Assembly (NCBI GenBank): GCA_009841105.1
Contig: VXMM01000002.1
Location: 1 to 64,000, forward strand
From: Acidimicrobiia bacterium
GTDB taxonomy: Bacteria; Actinomycetota; Acidimicrobiia; Spongiisociales; Spongiisociaceae
DNA: 64,000 nucleotides
Direction of reading: 5' to 3'
The notes under the pieces are model-generated. The model did no database searches and had not been told where the DNA came from. It worked only from the letters and a program-made list of their open reading frames with translations. Numbering within the stretch: position 1 is the first letter of the stretch; each line of letters begins with the position of its first letter. The translations under genes and the position numbers were made by a program. This document shows, one piece after another, positions 9,134 through 18,661 of the stretch.

Positions 9134-9943
9134 CTAAGAAACCTCCGCGAGCACTGCTCTCGCTTCGCTGAGGGTCACCGGGCGGTACGGGTCCTTGGTG
9201 ATGAACGCCCTCATCTGGGTGATGGTGAACCCGTCGCCGCCGTAAGCCCGGTCTTCGTCGGTGAGTTCCTGGGGCTCTATGACGGCGCCCGGTGTGTGGG
9301 TAGCAACGAATTCCATGGACTTGGTCCCCGGCGGGGCGTAGCCGATCCACATCGAGCCGATGTCCGGCCTCGGCAGGTAGTAGGGCTCGACCTCCCCGTA
9401 GCCCGCTTCCCTGATGGCGTCCGTGCAGCGTTCTGCCAGGTCATGAGGGTGGATCTCGGTCAGCAGGAAGTCATGGAAGTGCTCGATGTCCGGATCTCGC
9501 ATCTTCCCGAGCATCTCCTGCCAGTGTTCGGAGGCGAAGTAGCGGTCGATGGCATCGTGGTCGGAGTCGTTGATCCGCCTCGGGGCCGTGTCGGCGAGGT
9601 AGGACTGCTCGCCGGCGTCGCCGAGTAGGACGGTACTGCCGTCTGGATCGGGCCCGATGAGTGTGTCCTCCCCGTACGTCCACATCAGGAAAAAAGAGGG
9701 GCGGTCCGCGGTGTAGTACTTGATGAGTCCCCGGTTGCCCACGACGGCGTGACCCACGTTGACCACATCCTTGCCCATGGCGGCCAGGTACCGGTCGAAC
9801 AGGAACTCCAGGGTCACCGGGTGGACACTCGTGGAGAGCATCACCTCGTGGAGGGTCAGGTCGGACCGGTGCATCAAGTCGATGTTCTCCGCCCAGTAGT
9901 CGGAACGGAAGAAGGTGATCAGCCCTTCGACTGTTGATGTCAT
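9134..9943 (-). CDS. Protein of unknown function in the ABC/hydantoinase operon
   Basis: 269 residues that I do not recognise. No signal peptide or membrane segment is visible, so it should be cytosolic. It is rich in acidic, His and Tyr residues; HFHDFLLTEIHPHDL near the middle has several His that could bind metal. The N-terminal 100 residues read as alpha/beta (VVNVGHAVVGNRGLIKYY), followed by a PDPDGSTVLLGD turn. It is tightly packed between the threonine-synthase-like gene (22 nt) and a phosphotriesterase homologue (28 nt), which argues for a role in the same pathway. The protein ends AVLAEVS and codon use looks like its neighbours. Confidence 0.75.
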   Translation of the reverse strand: MTSTVEGLITFFRSDYWAENIDLMHRSDLTLHEVMLSTSVHPVTLEFLFDRYLAAMGKDVVNVGHAVVGNRGLIKYYTADRPSFFLMWTYGEDTLIGPDPDGSTVLLGDAGEQSYLADTAPRRINDSDHDAIDRYFASEHWQEMLGKMRDPDIEHFHDFLLTEIHPHDLAERCTDAIREAGYGEVEPYYLPRPDIGSMWIGYAPPGTKSMEFVATHTPGAVIEPQELTDEDRAYGGDGFTITQMRAFITKDPYRPVTLSEARAVLAEVS

Positions 9944-9965
9944 CCCAACATCTCCCCGCGCGCCG

Positions 9966-11183
9966 TCACTGCCCGGACATCAGCCCGTCGAGGACGGCCT
10001 GGCCCGGGTTGACGAGTTCCTCCCCGGGAACCCGGCCCGACAATACATCGGGCCAGTTCGGCCCGGCGCCCGTTATGCAGCAAACCACGAAGTCGCCGGG
10101 GTCGATCACCCCGCGGCGTGCCAACTCCCAGGCACCGGCGAGAGCGGCTGCCGAGGCGGGCTCGGGACTCACCCCTACCCCGGCCGCCCGATGGAGGGCT
10201 TCGAAGATCGCATCGTCGGTGACTTCGACCGCCGTCCCGCCCGAGTCGCGGATGGCCTGGAGCGCGATCCGCCCTCCCGTGTCGTCAGCAATGGAGAGCG
10301 CCGCTGTGTCGGGGCCGGGATGTACCGGAACGTCGTCCAACCCCTTCTCGATGGCCTCCACGATCGGGTTGGCGCCCGCCGCCTGCACCCCGTGCACGCG
10401 GGGAAGCGAATCGATCAGACCGAGGCGGTATAGCTCCTGGAAGCCCTTCCAAGGGCCGTACAGCCCATCGCCGGCGGCCACCGGGAACAGGTAGTGGTCC
10501 GGCGCCCGTCCCAGAGACAGCACCGCCTCGTATGCCATTGTCTTGTATCCCTCCACTCCGTACGGTGTCGATACGGGCATGGGGGTCATGTAGGTGGATG
10601 GGTACCAACCGTGTTCCTCTACGAAGGCTTGGAGCGGGGGCTTCCGGTTCATCTCCACTATCACGGTCGCCCCGAACATCCGCATCCACTCCCTTTGCAT
10701 CCTGGGGGCCCGAGGATCGGCCAGTACCACGCAGCGCATTCCGCCCCGGGCCGCGTAGGCGGCGGCGCTCATGCCGTGGTTGCCCGTGGTGGAACACACG
10801 ACCCCGTCGAAGCCGAGGTGCCGGGCCATCGATATTGAAACCGAGTGGAACCGATCCTTGAATGCGTAGGTCGGGTTAACGGTCTCGTTCTGGAGGTAGA
10901 GGAATGGCAGCGGGTTCCTCCCGGTACGGGGAACCCGGATCATGGGCGTGCCGCCCTCCCCGAGGGTGATCCTCTCGGCATCGGCCGGAAGCGGGAGGAG
11001 TTCGGCGTAGCGCCACACCGACGCCGACCGCCGGGACCACCTTTCCAGGGACACGACCGACCGGACCGCCGCCTCGTTATACACGACCTCGAGGGCCTCG
11101 CCACATGCCGGGCAGCCCCGGAAGTAAGCGCCCAGGTCGTAGTCGGCCGCGCATGTGGTGCATCGCAGGCCTTTTGCGAACAT
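9966..11183 (-). CDS. Threonine-synthase-like PLP enzyme with N-terminal zinc ribbon
   Basis: 405 residues, PLP fold-type II. The first 30 residues carry two CxxC pairs (CTTC and CPAC), a zinc ribbon seen in many threonine synthase and cysteate synthase relatives. The Schiff-base lysine is in NPTYAFKDRFHSV and the phosphate-binding loop is STTGNHGMSAA. No homoserine-pathway genes are nearby. In this catabolic setting it may act as a beta- or gamma-eliminating lyase on an amino acid or phospho-amino acid instead of making threonine, so I leave the symbol blank. It is 22 nt upstream of the unknown gene. Confidence 0.85.
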   Translation of the reverse strand: MFAKGLRCTTCAADYDLGAYFRGCPACGEALEVVYNEAAVRSVVSLERWSRRSASVWRYAELLPLPADAERITLGEGGTPMIRVPRTGRNPLPFLYLQNETVNPTYAFKDRFHSVSISMARHLGFDGVVCSTTGNHGMSAAAYAARGGMRCVVLADPRAPRMQREWMRMFGATVIVEMNRKPPLQAFVEEHGWYPSTYMTPMPVSTPYGVEGYKTMAYEAVLSLGRAPDHYLFPVAAGDGLYGPWKGFQELYRLGLIDSLPRVHGVQAAGANPIVEAIEKGLDDVPVHPGPDTAALSIADDTGGRIALQAIRDSGGTAVEVTDDAIFEALHRAAGVGVSPEPASAAALAGAWELARRGVIDPGDFVVCCITGAGPNWPDVLSGRVPGEELVNPGQAVLDGLMSGQ

Positions 11184-11356
11184 CCTCAGCCTCCTCTAGC
11201 CCTTATCGGTCATGTTCCAGGCACGCACATGCGGCTTCGACCCCGGTTCAGGCGACCCGAAGCGCCGCGCCTTCCCCTTTCGAACCCCATCCATGACTGA
11301 TCGGGGCTACGAACGGTTACAGCGAGGGCTTGGGGCCTGGGCGGCGGTCGGAAGCC

Positions 11357-12313
11357 TCAGCCCGCGGCCGCGGCCCACGGCTCGACATTGATCTGCTCGT
11401 CCCCCAGGGTAAGCACCGCGTCGGAGGAAAAGGCGTCGATCGGGGTGTCCTGGGCGGAGTACCCGTCCAGCCAGGGTGTCCGGTAGCCGTCGTCCGACCA
11501 GAGGACCGGGAAGAAGTTGTCGTCGAACTTCTGCTGTCCGGGCGCGAAGTAGCGGCTGTAGGCGCGGTGCCGGATCCGGGGATGGTGCGTGGAGGTGGCC
11601 GGGATCATGTGGACACTGTAGGACCGCCGGATGTTCCCCGGCCGGGTGTTGGGCCCGCTCCCGTGCCAGATCCAACCGGTGTGAAAGGCTGCGGACCCGG
11701 CCCCGAAGACCAACGGGACCAGTTCGACTTTCTCACCCTCGGGGGCGAATTGCTGGACGTAGTCGGTCCACCCCTCCATCGTGTCCCGGGAGATCTGGGT
11801 GGTGCCGGGCGCCGGTTGCGGTCCCCACTTGTGGCTTCCCCGCACGTAGACGAGGGTCCCTCCGTCGGCGTAGGTGTCGTCGAGCGCGATCCAGCAGGTC
11901 CAGTTCCACACCGGATCGACCCAGCACATGAAGGCGGCGTCCTGGTGGATGTCGAAGGGCTTGCCGCCCTCCGGCTTGTACATGGCGACATCGGCCCAGA
12001 GCCGGGCGCTCGACGCCCCCTCCAACTGGCAGGCCAGCTTGCCGAAGGGACCACTGAACGTGTGCTTGGCCACCACCGGATCGGCCCGCCATAGACCGGC
12101 CAGCACCCGATGGGCGTCGACGGGATCCCTTCCCTTCTGCCAGTAGTACTCGTCCGGCCAAGTGACCAGGTCGTGCTGTCCGTCGAAGATACGGTCGTAT
12201 CTTTCCCGCAGCTCCATGACTGCGTCCATGTCGATCAGGTTCTCCACGATCAAGAACCCGTCTTCGCGATATTGCTGTATCTGTGCCTCGGTGAACTGCT
12301 CGATCACTGCCAT
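11357..12313 (-). CDS. Phytanoyl-CoA dioxygenase (PhyH) family protein, copy 1
   Basis: 318-residue non-haem Fe(II)/2-oxoglutarate dioxygenase. The facial triad is HxD in FDIHQDAAF and a distal His in IWHGSGPNTRPGNIRRS; the Arg in the last segment is placed to bind the 2-oxoglutarate carboxylate. Members hydroxylate small molecules and, in marine and host-associated bacteria, quaternary amines or phosphonates. Gaps of 173 nt downstream and 132 nt upstream make its place in the long operon less certain than for the tightly packed genes. Confidence 0.87.
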   Translation of the reverse strand: MAVIEQFTEAQIQQYREDGFLIVENLIDMDAVMELRERYDRIFDGQHDLVTWPDEYYWQKGRDPVDAHRVLAGLWRADPVVAKHTFSGPFGKLACQLEGASSARLWADVAMYKPEGGKPFDIHQDAAFMCWVDPVWNWTCWIALDDTYADGGTLVYVRGSHKWGPQPAPGTTQISRDTMEGWTDYVQQFAPEGEKVELVPLVFGAGSAAFHTGWIWHGSGPNTRPGNIRRSYSVHMIPATSTHHPRIRHRAYSRYFAPGQQKFDDNFFPVLWSDDGYRTPWLDGYSAQDTPIDAFSSDAVLTLGDEQINVEPWAAAAG

Positions 12314-12445
12314 CCTCCCGGAACCGCCGCCGCTCGCGACTATACCCAGCCAGGCTGCTCGCAGTACCTGGAAGACGCCCGTTCTACAGCGGAAGGCAAC
12401 TGTACGACGCTCTCCGGCGCGGCCACCGGCCGTCGGCCACCAAGT

Positions 12446-12823
12446 TCAGGCGGCCACCTGGAAGATGACCAGGGGGTTGTTCTCGGGGTCGGTCAGTTCC
12501 ACGTAGCTGCCCCACTGGCGAATCACGATTCCGCCCACCTCGACGCCGCAAGCGATGAGGTCGTCCCGGGTGGATTCCAGGTCGTCCACCGAGAAGCCGG
12601 CCCGCACCGATCCGCCGACCGTCATGGGCAACTCGGTGGGATGGACCGAGCGGTCGAAGATCTCGACTCCGGGCCCGCCCGCGTCGAGGTAGACGAAGTC
12701 CACCCCCTCGTCATACTCGGGGCCGGGGTTGATCTCAAGCACCTTCAACCCGAGAACGTCCCGGTAGAAGGCCAGCATGGACTCGAAATCATCCGCGTAC
12801 AGCAGCACCGCTCCCAGATTCAC
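12446..12823 (-). CDS. VOC (glyoxalase/bleomycin-resistance) family protein
   Basis: Small single-domain VOC protein of about 125 residues: YADDFESMLAFYRDVLGLK opens the first beta-alpha-beta-beta-beta unit, and ELTDPENNPLVIFQ closes the second. Members are metal-dependent isomerases, dioxygenases, epimerases or binding proteins. The start is placed at the GTG giving VNLGAVLLY because AGGGAGG lies 5 nt before it; a TTG seven codons upstream has no site. It lies 32 nt after a phosphotriesterase homologue. The reaction is unknown. Confidence 0.82.
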   Translation of the reverse strand: MNLGAVLLYADDFESMLAFYRDVLGLKVLEINPGPEYDEGVDFVYLDAGGPGVEIFDRSVHPTELPMTVGGSVRAGFSVDDLESTRDDLIACGVEVGGIVIRQWGSYVELTDPENNPLVIFQVAA

Positions 12824-12855
12824 GTCGCCCTCCCTTCTCGGCAAGCCATCATGGT

Positions 12856-13908
12856 TCAGACCGCGAAGATCCGCCGGGGGTTCTTGACCAGCATGTCGTC
12901 GATCTGGTCCTCGGTCACCCCCAGTTCGCGCAGCTGCGGCACGATCTCATTGAGGATGTAGGCGTAACCCTTGCCGCCGTACTCGACGAAGTGGATCTTG
13001 AGGCAGTTGTCGTGGGCCAGCATGATCTGGTTGCTGTAGCCATCGGCGCACATCCGGGCCAGGGTCTCCACCCGCTCCCGGTCGGAGATCCAGTGGTCGC
13101 CGCCGAACAACAGGTGGGAGTCATTCCACGGAGTCCCCCGGAACAGGTCGTAGTCGATCGCCACGCCCCGGTCCATGACGGACTCGTGGTACTCGTAGTC
13201 GGGGCAGCTGCCGTCCATGTGGCTCATGTACACCTTGTCAAGGTTGGCACCCTCCTCCTCCAAGATGTCGATATAGCGGTGGGCCTCCTTCATGAAGACC
13301 ATCGGGTGAACGGTGAGCGGGACCCCGGTGGCCGCCTGGGCTCTACCCCCGGCGCGGAGGACCTTCTCCTCTTGGGGGTGCAGGGGCTCGCACATGCCCA
13401 ACTCACCGATCACGCCCGCTCTCACATCCGTGCCCTGGATGCCCACTTCGATGTCATTGATCAGAATCTCGGCCAACTCTCCCACCGACGCTGTGGCGTG
13501 GCCGGGAGGATGGGACGGAGCTATGTACCAGCCGGTCGAGGCGACGACATGGAGCCCGGTGGCCCGGCTGGCCTCGGCCAAGGCGTCCGGCCCCCCACCC
13601 GGTATTTTTCCACTCACCTCGATGACACTCTGCCCGCCGGCGTCCGCGTACAGCTGCAGCTCGCGTATGGCCACGTCGAGTTCGGTCATGTTGAGGTTGT
13701 CCCGGGAGATGTAGGGGCGCTCGGACAAGATCTCGTACGCCTCGCGGGTAACCGGTGCCTCCGCCAGGGCTTGGACCTCGGGCGGATCGTCGGCACCAGG
13801 TGGTTCCCAGAACAGGTCCCCACTATCGATGATGATGTGCTCGTGGCTCAGCGTGACTCCCAGATCCTCCGGCTCTATCTCGCCGAGAACGGTACGGACC
13901 TTCGGCAT
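12856..13908 (-). CDS. Phosphotriesterase-family (PHP-like) metal hydrolase, copy 3
   Basis: 350 residues. Ligands: HEH in LSHEHIII, bridging Glu in VIGELGMCEP, His in LTVHPM, His in YMSHMDG and Asp in LAHDNC. It ends KNPRRIFAV. It sits 27 nt after the ABC ATPase gene and 32 nt before the VOC gene, so it is probably co-expressed with the transporter and acts on the imported compound or a product of it. The four copies differ strongly in the loops around HEH, which suggests different substrates. Confidence 0.9.
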   Translation of the reverse strand: MPKVRTVLGEIEPEDLGVTLSHEHIIIDSGDLFWEPPGADDPPEVQALAEAPVTREAYEILSERPYISRDNLNMTELDVAIRELQLYADAGGQSVIEVSGKIPGGGPDALAEASRATGLHVVASTGWYIAPSHPPGHATASVGELAEILINDIEVGIQGTDVRAGVIGELGMCEPLHPQEEKVLRAGGRAQAATGVPLTVHPMVFMKEAHRYIDILEEEGANLDKVYMSHMDGSCPDYEYHESVMDRGVAIDYDLFRGTPWNDSHLLFGGDHWISDRERVETLARMCADGYSNQIMLAHDNCLKIHFVEYGGKGYAYILNEIVPQLRELGVTEDQIDDMLVKNPRRIFAV

Positions 13909-13935
13909 ATTGCCTCCTCTGCGCCTACGGCCGGA

Positions 13936-14718
13936 TCAGAACTGTGCCCCCGCCCGATGGAGCGCGTCGATCAACTCGGCGCGGTGATCCTGGAAAGCGG
14001 TGCTGGTGCGGAGCGACTCCTCCCTAGGGTGGGGGAATGGGACATCCGTCTGGTGGAACAACCGACCCGGGCCGGTGGACATCACGAAGACCCGCTCGCT
14101 CATGTACAGCGCTTCCTCCACGTCGTGGGTGACAAACAGAACGGTTGCCCGCGAGTTCTCCCAGATACGCAGGAACTCGACTTGGAGGCGGGTCTTAGTC
14201 ATGGCATCCAGCGAGGCGAAGGGCTCGTCCATCAGCAGGACGTCGGGCTCGGCCGCCAGCGCCCGGGCCACGTCGACCCGCTTGCGCATGCCGCCGGACA
14301 GCTGGTAGGGGTAGGCGTCCTCCCGCCCCGACAGACCTACCAGGTCGATGAAACCCTGTGCCTTCTTGCGCCGCTCCGTCTTCTCGACTCCCTTGACCCG
14401 TAGGCCGTACTCCACGTTCTGTACCACCGTGTACCAGGGGAACACCGCGTCGTCCTGGAACACCATGCTCCGGTCGGGACCGGGACCGATGACCGGGACC
14501 CCGTCCCTGCTGATGGTCCCGCTCGTCGCGGTGAGCAGCCCGGCCACCAGGTTGAGGAGGGTCGATTTCCCGCACCCGCTCGGGCCGAGCAACGACACGA
14601 AGTCGCCTTCCGCGAGCTGGAAGGAGACATCGTCCAGGACATGCAACTCGTCGAAGTAGATGGAGAGGTTCCGTACGTCCAGCTTGGCTACGCCGTTGAT
14701 GCTCGCGTCCATCGTCAT
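13936..14718 (-). CDS. ABC transporter ATP-binding protein (NitT/TauT type)
   Basis: 260-residue ATPase. Walker A GPSGCGKST, Q-loop FQDDAVFPWYTV, signature LSGGMRKRVDVARAL, Walker B VLLMDEPFASLD and H-loop VTHDVEEA are all present and in order. The sequence resembles SsuB/TauB ATPases of nitrate, sulfonate and taurine importers. The start is the ATG preceded by GGGAGG with a 6-nt spacer (MTMDASINGV); the frame is open further upstream but reads into the end of the hydantoinase gene. It serves the two permeases at 18.7-20.4 kb, from which it is separated by the hydantoinase gene. Confidence 0.93.
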   Translation of the reverse strand: MTMDASINGVAKLDVRNLSIYFDELHVLDDVSFQLAEGDFVSLLGPSGCGKSTLLNLVAGLLTATSGTISRDGVPVIGPGPDRSMVFQDDAVFPWYTVVQNVEYGLRVKGVEKTERRKKAQGFIDLVGLSGREDAYPYQLSGGMRKRVDVARALAAEPDVLLMDEPFASLDAMTKTRLQVEFLRIWENSRATVLFVTHDVEEALYMSERVFVMSTGPGRLFHQTDVPFPHPREESLRTSTAFQDHRAELIDALHRAGAQF

Positions 14719-14788
14719 CCTTTTCCTCCCGTAGGCAGGCAACCTACTGCCATCAGGCCGGTTGGCGCAACAGGTAGCTTCTCCATTC

Positions 14789-17700
14789 TCATCTCCCTCT
14801 CCCCTTCTCTCGACGCATCGATGCGCTAGCTTCGACATCCACCACCAGGTCTTCGTCGAGGACAACCCCGTAGTGCTCGCGCGCCGCCTCACGCCCGACC
14901 TTGCCGTTCCTGACGTCGTCCGCCACCTGGGCCGGGTCCCGTTCCAACGGGTCACCCCAGCCGCCGCCCGCCGCCTGGACGTGGTGGTAGAGCTCTCCGG
15001 CGTCCAGGCCGTCGCTGAACATGGGCGGGAATGCTTCCACCTCGCCGGAGAGCCGCAAGACGGTGTTGCTGGAGAGCCCCCCGGACGCGCCGCCCATCAG
15101 GCCGAAAGGCGGGTGCCGCTGGCGGTCGGATCGGATCAGCAGGGAGGTGGGCACCAGCGGCCGCCATGACTTCTCCAGGCTCAGCCCACCGCGGTGGCGC
15201 CCCGCCCCTCCGCTGTCGGGCACCAGGCCATAGCGTTCGATGATGATCGGGAACTCGGCTTCAGCCACCTCGATGGGGACGTTGGCGGCAGTGGCTATAG
15301 GGTTGCTGAGCCCGTCGTTTCCGTCGCTCTCGGGAGAGGCGCCCCACGTCCCGACCAGCAACTCGAAGTAGACGAAGGGCTCGCCGTCCTCATGATGACC
15401 ACCGAGAATCACGACGGTATTGCCGCCTTCGCCGGCCGCGGGCACGCGGTCCGGGACCAGTTGGGCAAGAGCGCCGTTGATGGCGTCGAAGGCGCGGAAC
15501 CCGGTGACGCCCCTCATCGAGCTGGCGCCCGGATAGACGGCGTGGGTGACCGTGCCCGGCTTGGTCACGATCTTGACCGGGCGAAAGGCCCCGGCGGTGT
15601 TGGGGAACTCGGAGGCGGACGCCGACATCACGCAGTGGTATGCGGTAGCAATGATGAAGGAACGGGTGGCGTTGAGAGATCCGGCCACCATGGGGTCCGA
15701 GCCAGAGAGGTCCACCTCCACTTCGTCTCCGTCGATGGTGACCTTCGCGCTGATGGCCACATCGCGGCTCTCAATTCCATCGGAGTCCATGTAGTCGGTG
15801 AAGCTGGCCGTGCCGTCGGGCCACGACGAGATCTCCCCGCGCATCAGGACCTCCGTGTAGTCGATCAGGCCGTCCATCAACTCTGTCAATCGCCCGATCC
15901 CGTACCGCTCGGCCATCGCCTGCAAGGCCCTCTCCCCGACCGAGCAAGCCGCCACCTGGGCACCGAGGTCGCCGAAGAGCATGTGGGGAACCCGCACGTT
16001 GGCCCTGATCAGCGCGTGGACCTCCTCCACCGGACGGCCTTCCTTGTACAGGTGCATCCACGGTATCCGGAGACCGTCCTGGAACACCTCGGTGTTGTCG
16101 GTCGCCGAGCTCCCGAGCAGCCGACCGCCGATGTCGCCGTGGTGGGCGGTGGCGACGCCGTAGCCGATCAGGGTTCCCTCGTAGTAGGCCGGCTTGATGA
16201 TGAACACGTCAGGCAGGTGCATGCCGCCGTCGAACGGGTCGTTCATGATGAATACGTCCCCGGGCCGCATCCTGTCTCGGAAGCGGGCCAGGAGGGCATC
16301 GACCGCGGTGGGTACCGCTCCCAGGTGGAAGGGGATGGTCACCGCCTGGGCCACCGTCTGGGCGTCGGGGCCGAGCAGGGCCGCCGAGAAGTCCATGGCA
16401 TCCCGCACCACGGTCGAGTGGGCGGTCCGGAAGATGGTGGTCGCCATCTCGTCAGCGGCTGAGGCCAGGGCGTTGGCCACTATCTGGCGGGTCACCACAT
16501 CGGCATGCTCCACCCCGGTCTTGCCGACATCCTCGTGCCTCAGGAAAAGGGCGCCCGAGGCATGCCGGCGGGCGACCCAGCCCGGCGGCACCACGATCGT
16601 GGTGTCGTACTCGTCGATGAGCAGCGGACCGGTCATCCCCTCCGGGCCGACACCGGTCCGCCGTGTGATCACCGGAGCGTCCAAGTAGCCGTCGGCCAGG
16701 CTGAAAACGGCGGGACGCGAGCGGTCGAGCGACTTGGATTCGTCGGCGCGGTCGGTAAGCGCCGCCTCTGGCGACACCTGCCTGGTCCGGGGCAGGGGTC
16801 CGAGCGCGGCGAGCCGGACCGCTCGCACCTCGATCGGGTCGTCCAGATCCTTGCGAACGCCGTACAGTTGCTCGTGGCGGTCCTCGAAGTCCGTTACCAA
16901 CTTCGCCAGCCCGGCAGCTGTCATCTCGATCTCCGGGATGGTCACCTCGATGTCGAAGCTCTGGCCCTTGTAGCGCACATCGGCGGATCGGACCCACTCG
17001 GTGACGTCGCCCGAGACGCTCGACTCCAGACGGGACTCCAGCTTGGCCAACAGTCGGGACATGGTGGGGATCACCGAAGCGTCTCGGGCGTCCAGTTCGC
17101 AGAACCGCACGTCGTGGTACTCCGGCCGGGCGTAGAGGAGACCCGCCGCGGAGAAGACCCCGGCATTGGGGGGCACGACCACCGTGTCGATCCCCAACTC
17201 GGTCGCCAGGCTGGCCGCGTGGATAGGACCTGCCCCGCCGAAGGCGATCAGGGCGAACTCCCGCGGATCGCGCCCGCGCTCCGACGAAACCGCCCGCAGA
17301 GCGCGCATCATCCGCGCGTTGGCCAGATCATGGACGCCGCGGGCGGCCTCCGCCACCGGAATCCCCAGTGGGGTGGCCACCGACTCCAGGGCTGCCCTCG
17401 CCAGGCCCGGTTTGATCGAAACGGCATCCCCGGCGAGCGGCCCGGACCGGACGTAGCCCAGCACCACGTTGGCGTCGGTCACGGTGGGATCGTCCCCGCC
17501 GAGGCCGTAGCAGGCGGGACCAGGAACCGCTCCGGCGCTGCGAGGACCCACCTGAAGGCCTCCGGCGGAGTCCACCCAGGCGGTACTCCCGCCACCGGCC
17601 CCCACCTCGGCGATGTCGATGCTCGGTACCCGCAGCAACTCCCCGGAACCGCGCAGCAGCCGGGTCCCGACCGATAGGTCGGCGCCCACCTCGTACTCCC

Positions 17701-18607
17701 TGCTCAGGGTCACCCGCCCTTCCTCGATCAGCGACGCCTTGGCCGTGGTGCCGCCCATGTCGAACGAGATGGCGTTCGCTATGCCCAGTTCCCTGGCCAA
17801 TCCTTGAGCGGCCACCACTCCGGCCGCCGGACCGGATTCGAGGGCGTAGACCGGCCGGTGGGCCGCGTCGGCGGCGGTCATGGCGCCGCCGGACGACTGC
17901 ATGATCAGGACCGGAGCATCTACGCCGACCCCTTCCAGACCGTCCACGAGATCGCGCACATAGGCCCCCATTACCGGGATCACGTAGGCATTGAGGGCGG
18001 TGGTGGCAGACCGCTCGTACTCGTTCTGCTCCCTGAGAACCTCGTTCGACAGCACGACATGGACGCCGGGGAGTTCACGCCTCAGGATCCGCGCCACCTG
18101 CTTCTCATGGGCCGGGTGTTTGTGAGCGTGCAGCAGGCAGACCGCGACCGCCTCCACTTGAGCGTCCCGCAGGCGGGCAGCCAGCTGCTTTACCTCAACC
18201 TCGTCAACCGGACGGTGGGAGGTCCCGTCGGCCAGCATGCGCTCGCCGATCTCGAAACGAAGGCGCCGCTGGACTATGGGCGGGGGCTTGCGCCAGAACG
18301 GGTTGTAGAGGTGGGGCATCCTGACCCTGCGGAGTTCGAGCACGTCGCGGAATCCCTCAGTGGTCACCAAGGCCAGGTGGGCGCCCCGCCGCTCGAGGAT
18401 GGCGTTGGTCGCCACCGTCGTGCCGTGGACTACCTCCTGGACCGGGTGGAGACCAGACCCGGGGGAATCCTCCAGCAGAGCGTCGATGGCGACCGTGACC
18501 GCCTTGTCGTAGGAGGGAGGGGTGGAAAGCACCTTGCGTGTGGTGGTGCGGCCGTCAGATCCCTGGACTATGACGTCCGTAAACGTGCCCCCCACGTCGG
18601 CGCCCAC
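14789..18607 (-). CDS. Fused hydantoinase/oxoprolinase (HyuA-HyuB) protein, copy 1
   Basis: 1272-residue fusion. The first ~690 residues are HyuA-like: the phosphate-binding ADVGGTFTDVIV at the N-terminus, HGTTVATNAILERRG, and a second ATPase loop at FDMGGTTAKASL. From about residue 690 (VTRQIVANALASAADEM) it is HyuB-like. Such ATP-dependent enzymes open hydantoin, 5-oxoproline or related lactam rings, or carboxylate ketones. The GTG start used here begins inside the first strand, while an AGGAGG at 18629-18634 stands 21 nt away; the codon at the right distance from that site is ATC at 18620-18622, which would add RV before the motif as relatives have. It lies between permease and ATPase genes, so a ring-opening step on the imported substrate is likely. 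Confidence 0.9.
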   Translation of the reverse strand: MGADVGGTFTDVIVQGSDGRTTTRKVLSTPPSYDKAVTVAIDALLEDSPGSGLHPVQEVVHGTTVATNAILERRGAHLALVTTEGFRDVLELRRVRMPHLYNPFWRKPPPIVQRRLRFEIGERMLADGTSHRPVDEVEVKQLAARLRDAQVEAVAVCLLHAHKHPAHEKQVARILRRELPGVHVVLSNEVLREQNEYERSATTALNAYVIPVMGAYVRDLVDGLEGVGVDAPVLIMQSSGGAMTAADAAHRPVYALESGPAAGVVAAQGLARELGIANAISFDMGGTTAKASLIEEGRVTLSREYEVGADLSVGTRLLRGSGELLRVPSIDIAEVGAGGGSTAWVDSAGGLQVGPRSAGAVPGPACYGLGGDDPTVTDANVVLGYVRSGPLAGDAVSIKPGLARAALESVATPLGIPVAEAARGVHDLANARMMRALRAVSSERGRDPREFALIAFGGAGPIHAASLATELGIDTVVVPPNAGVFSAAGLLYARPEYHDVRFCELDARDASVIPTMSRLLAKLESRLESSVSGDVTEWVRSADVRYKGQSFDIEVTIPEIEMTAAGLAKLVTDFEDRHEQLYGVRKDLDDPIEVRAVRLAALGPLPRTRQVSPEAALTDRADESKSLDRSRPAVFSLADGYLDAPVITRRTGVGPEGMTGPLLIDEYDTTIVVPPGWVARRHASGALFLRHEDVGKTGVEHADVVTRQIVANALASAADEMATTIFRTAHSTVVRDAMDFSAALLGPDAQTVAQAVTIPFHLGAVPTAVDALLARFRDRMRPGDVFIMNDPFDGGMHLPDVFIIKPAYYEGTLIGYGVATAHHGDIGGRLLGSSATDNTEVFQDGLRIPWMHLYKEGRPVEEVHALIRANVRVPHMLFGDLGAQVAACSVGERALQAMAERYGIGRLTELMDGLIDYTEVLMRGEISSWPDGTASFTDYMDSDGIESRDVAISAKVTIDGDEVEVDLSGSDPMVAGSLNATRSFIIATAYHCVMSASASEFPNTAGAFRPVKIVTKPGTVTHAVYPGASSMRGVTGFRAFDAINGALAQLVPDRVPAAGEGGNTVVILGGHHEDGEPFVYFELLVGTWGASPESDGNDGLSNPIATAANVPIEVAEAEFPIIIERYGLVPDSGGAGRHRGGLSLEKSWRPLVPTSLLIRSDRQRHPPFGLMGGASGGLSSNTVLRLSGEVEAFPPMFSDGLDAGELYHHVQAAGGGWGDPLERDPAQVADDVRNGKVGREAAREHYGVVLDEDLVVDVEASASMRREKGRGR

Positions 18608-18661
18608 CCTGGCCGGGGAGATGCTATCCCTCCTGGCGAGACGCGGCGGGCAGCGCGGCCC

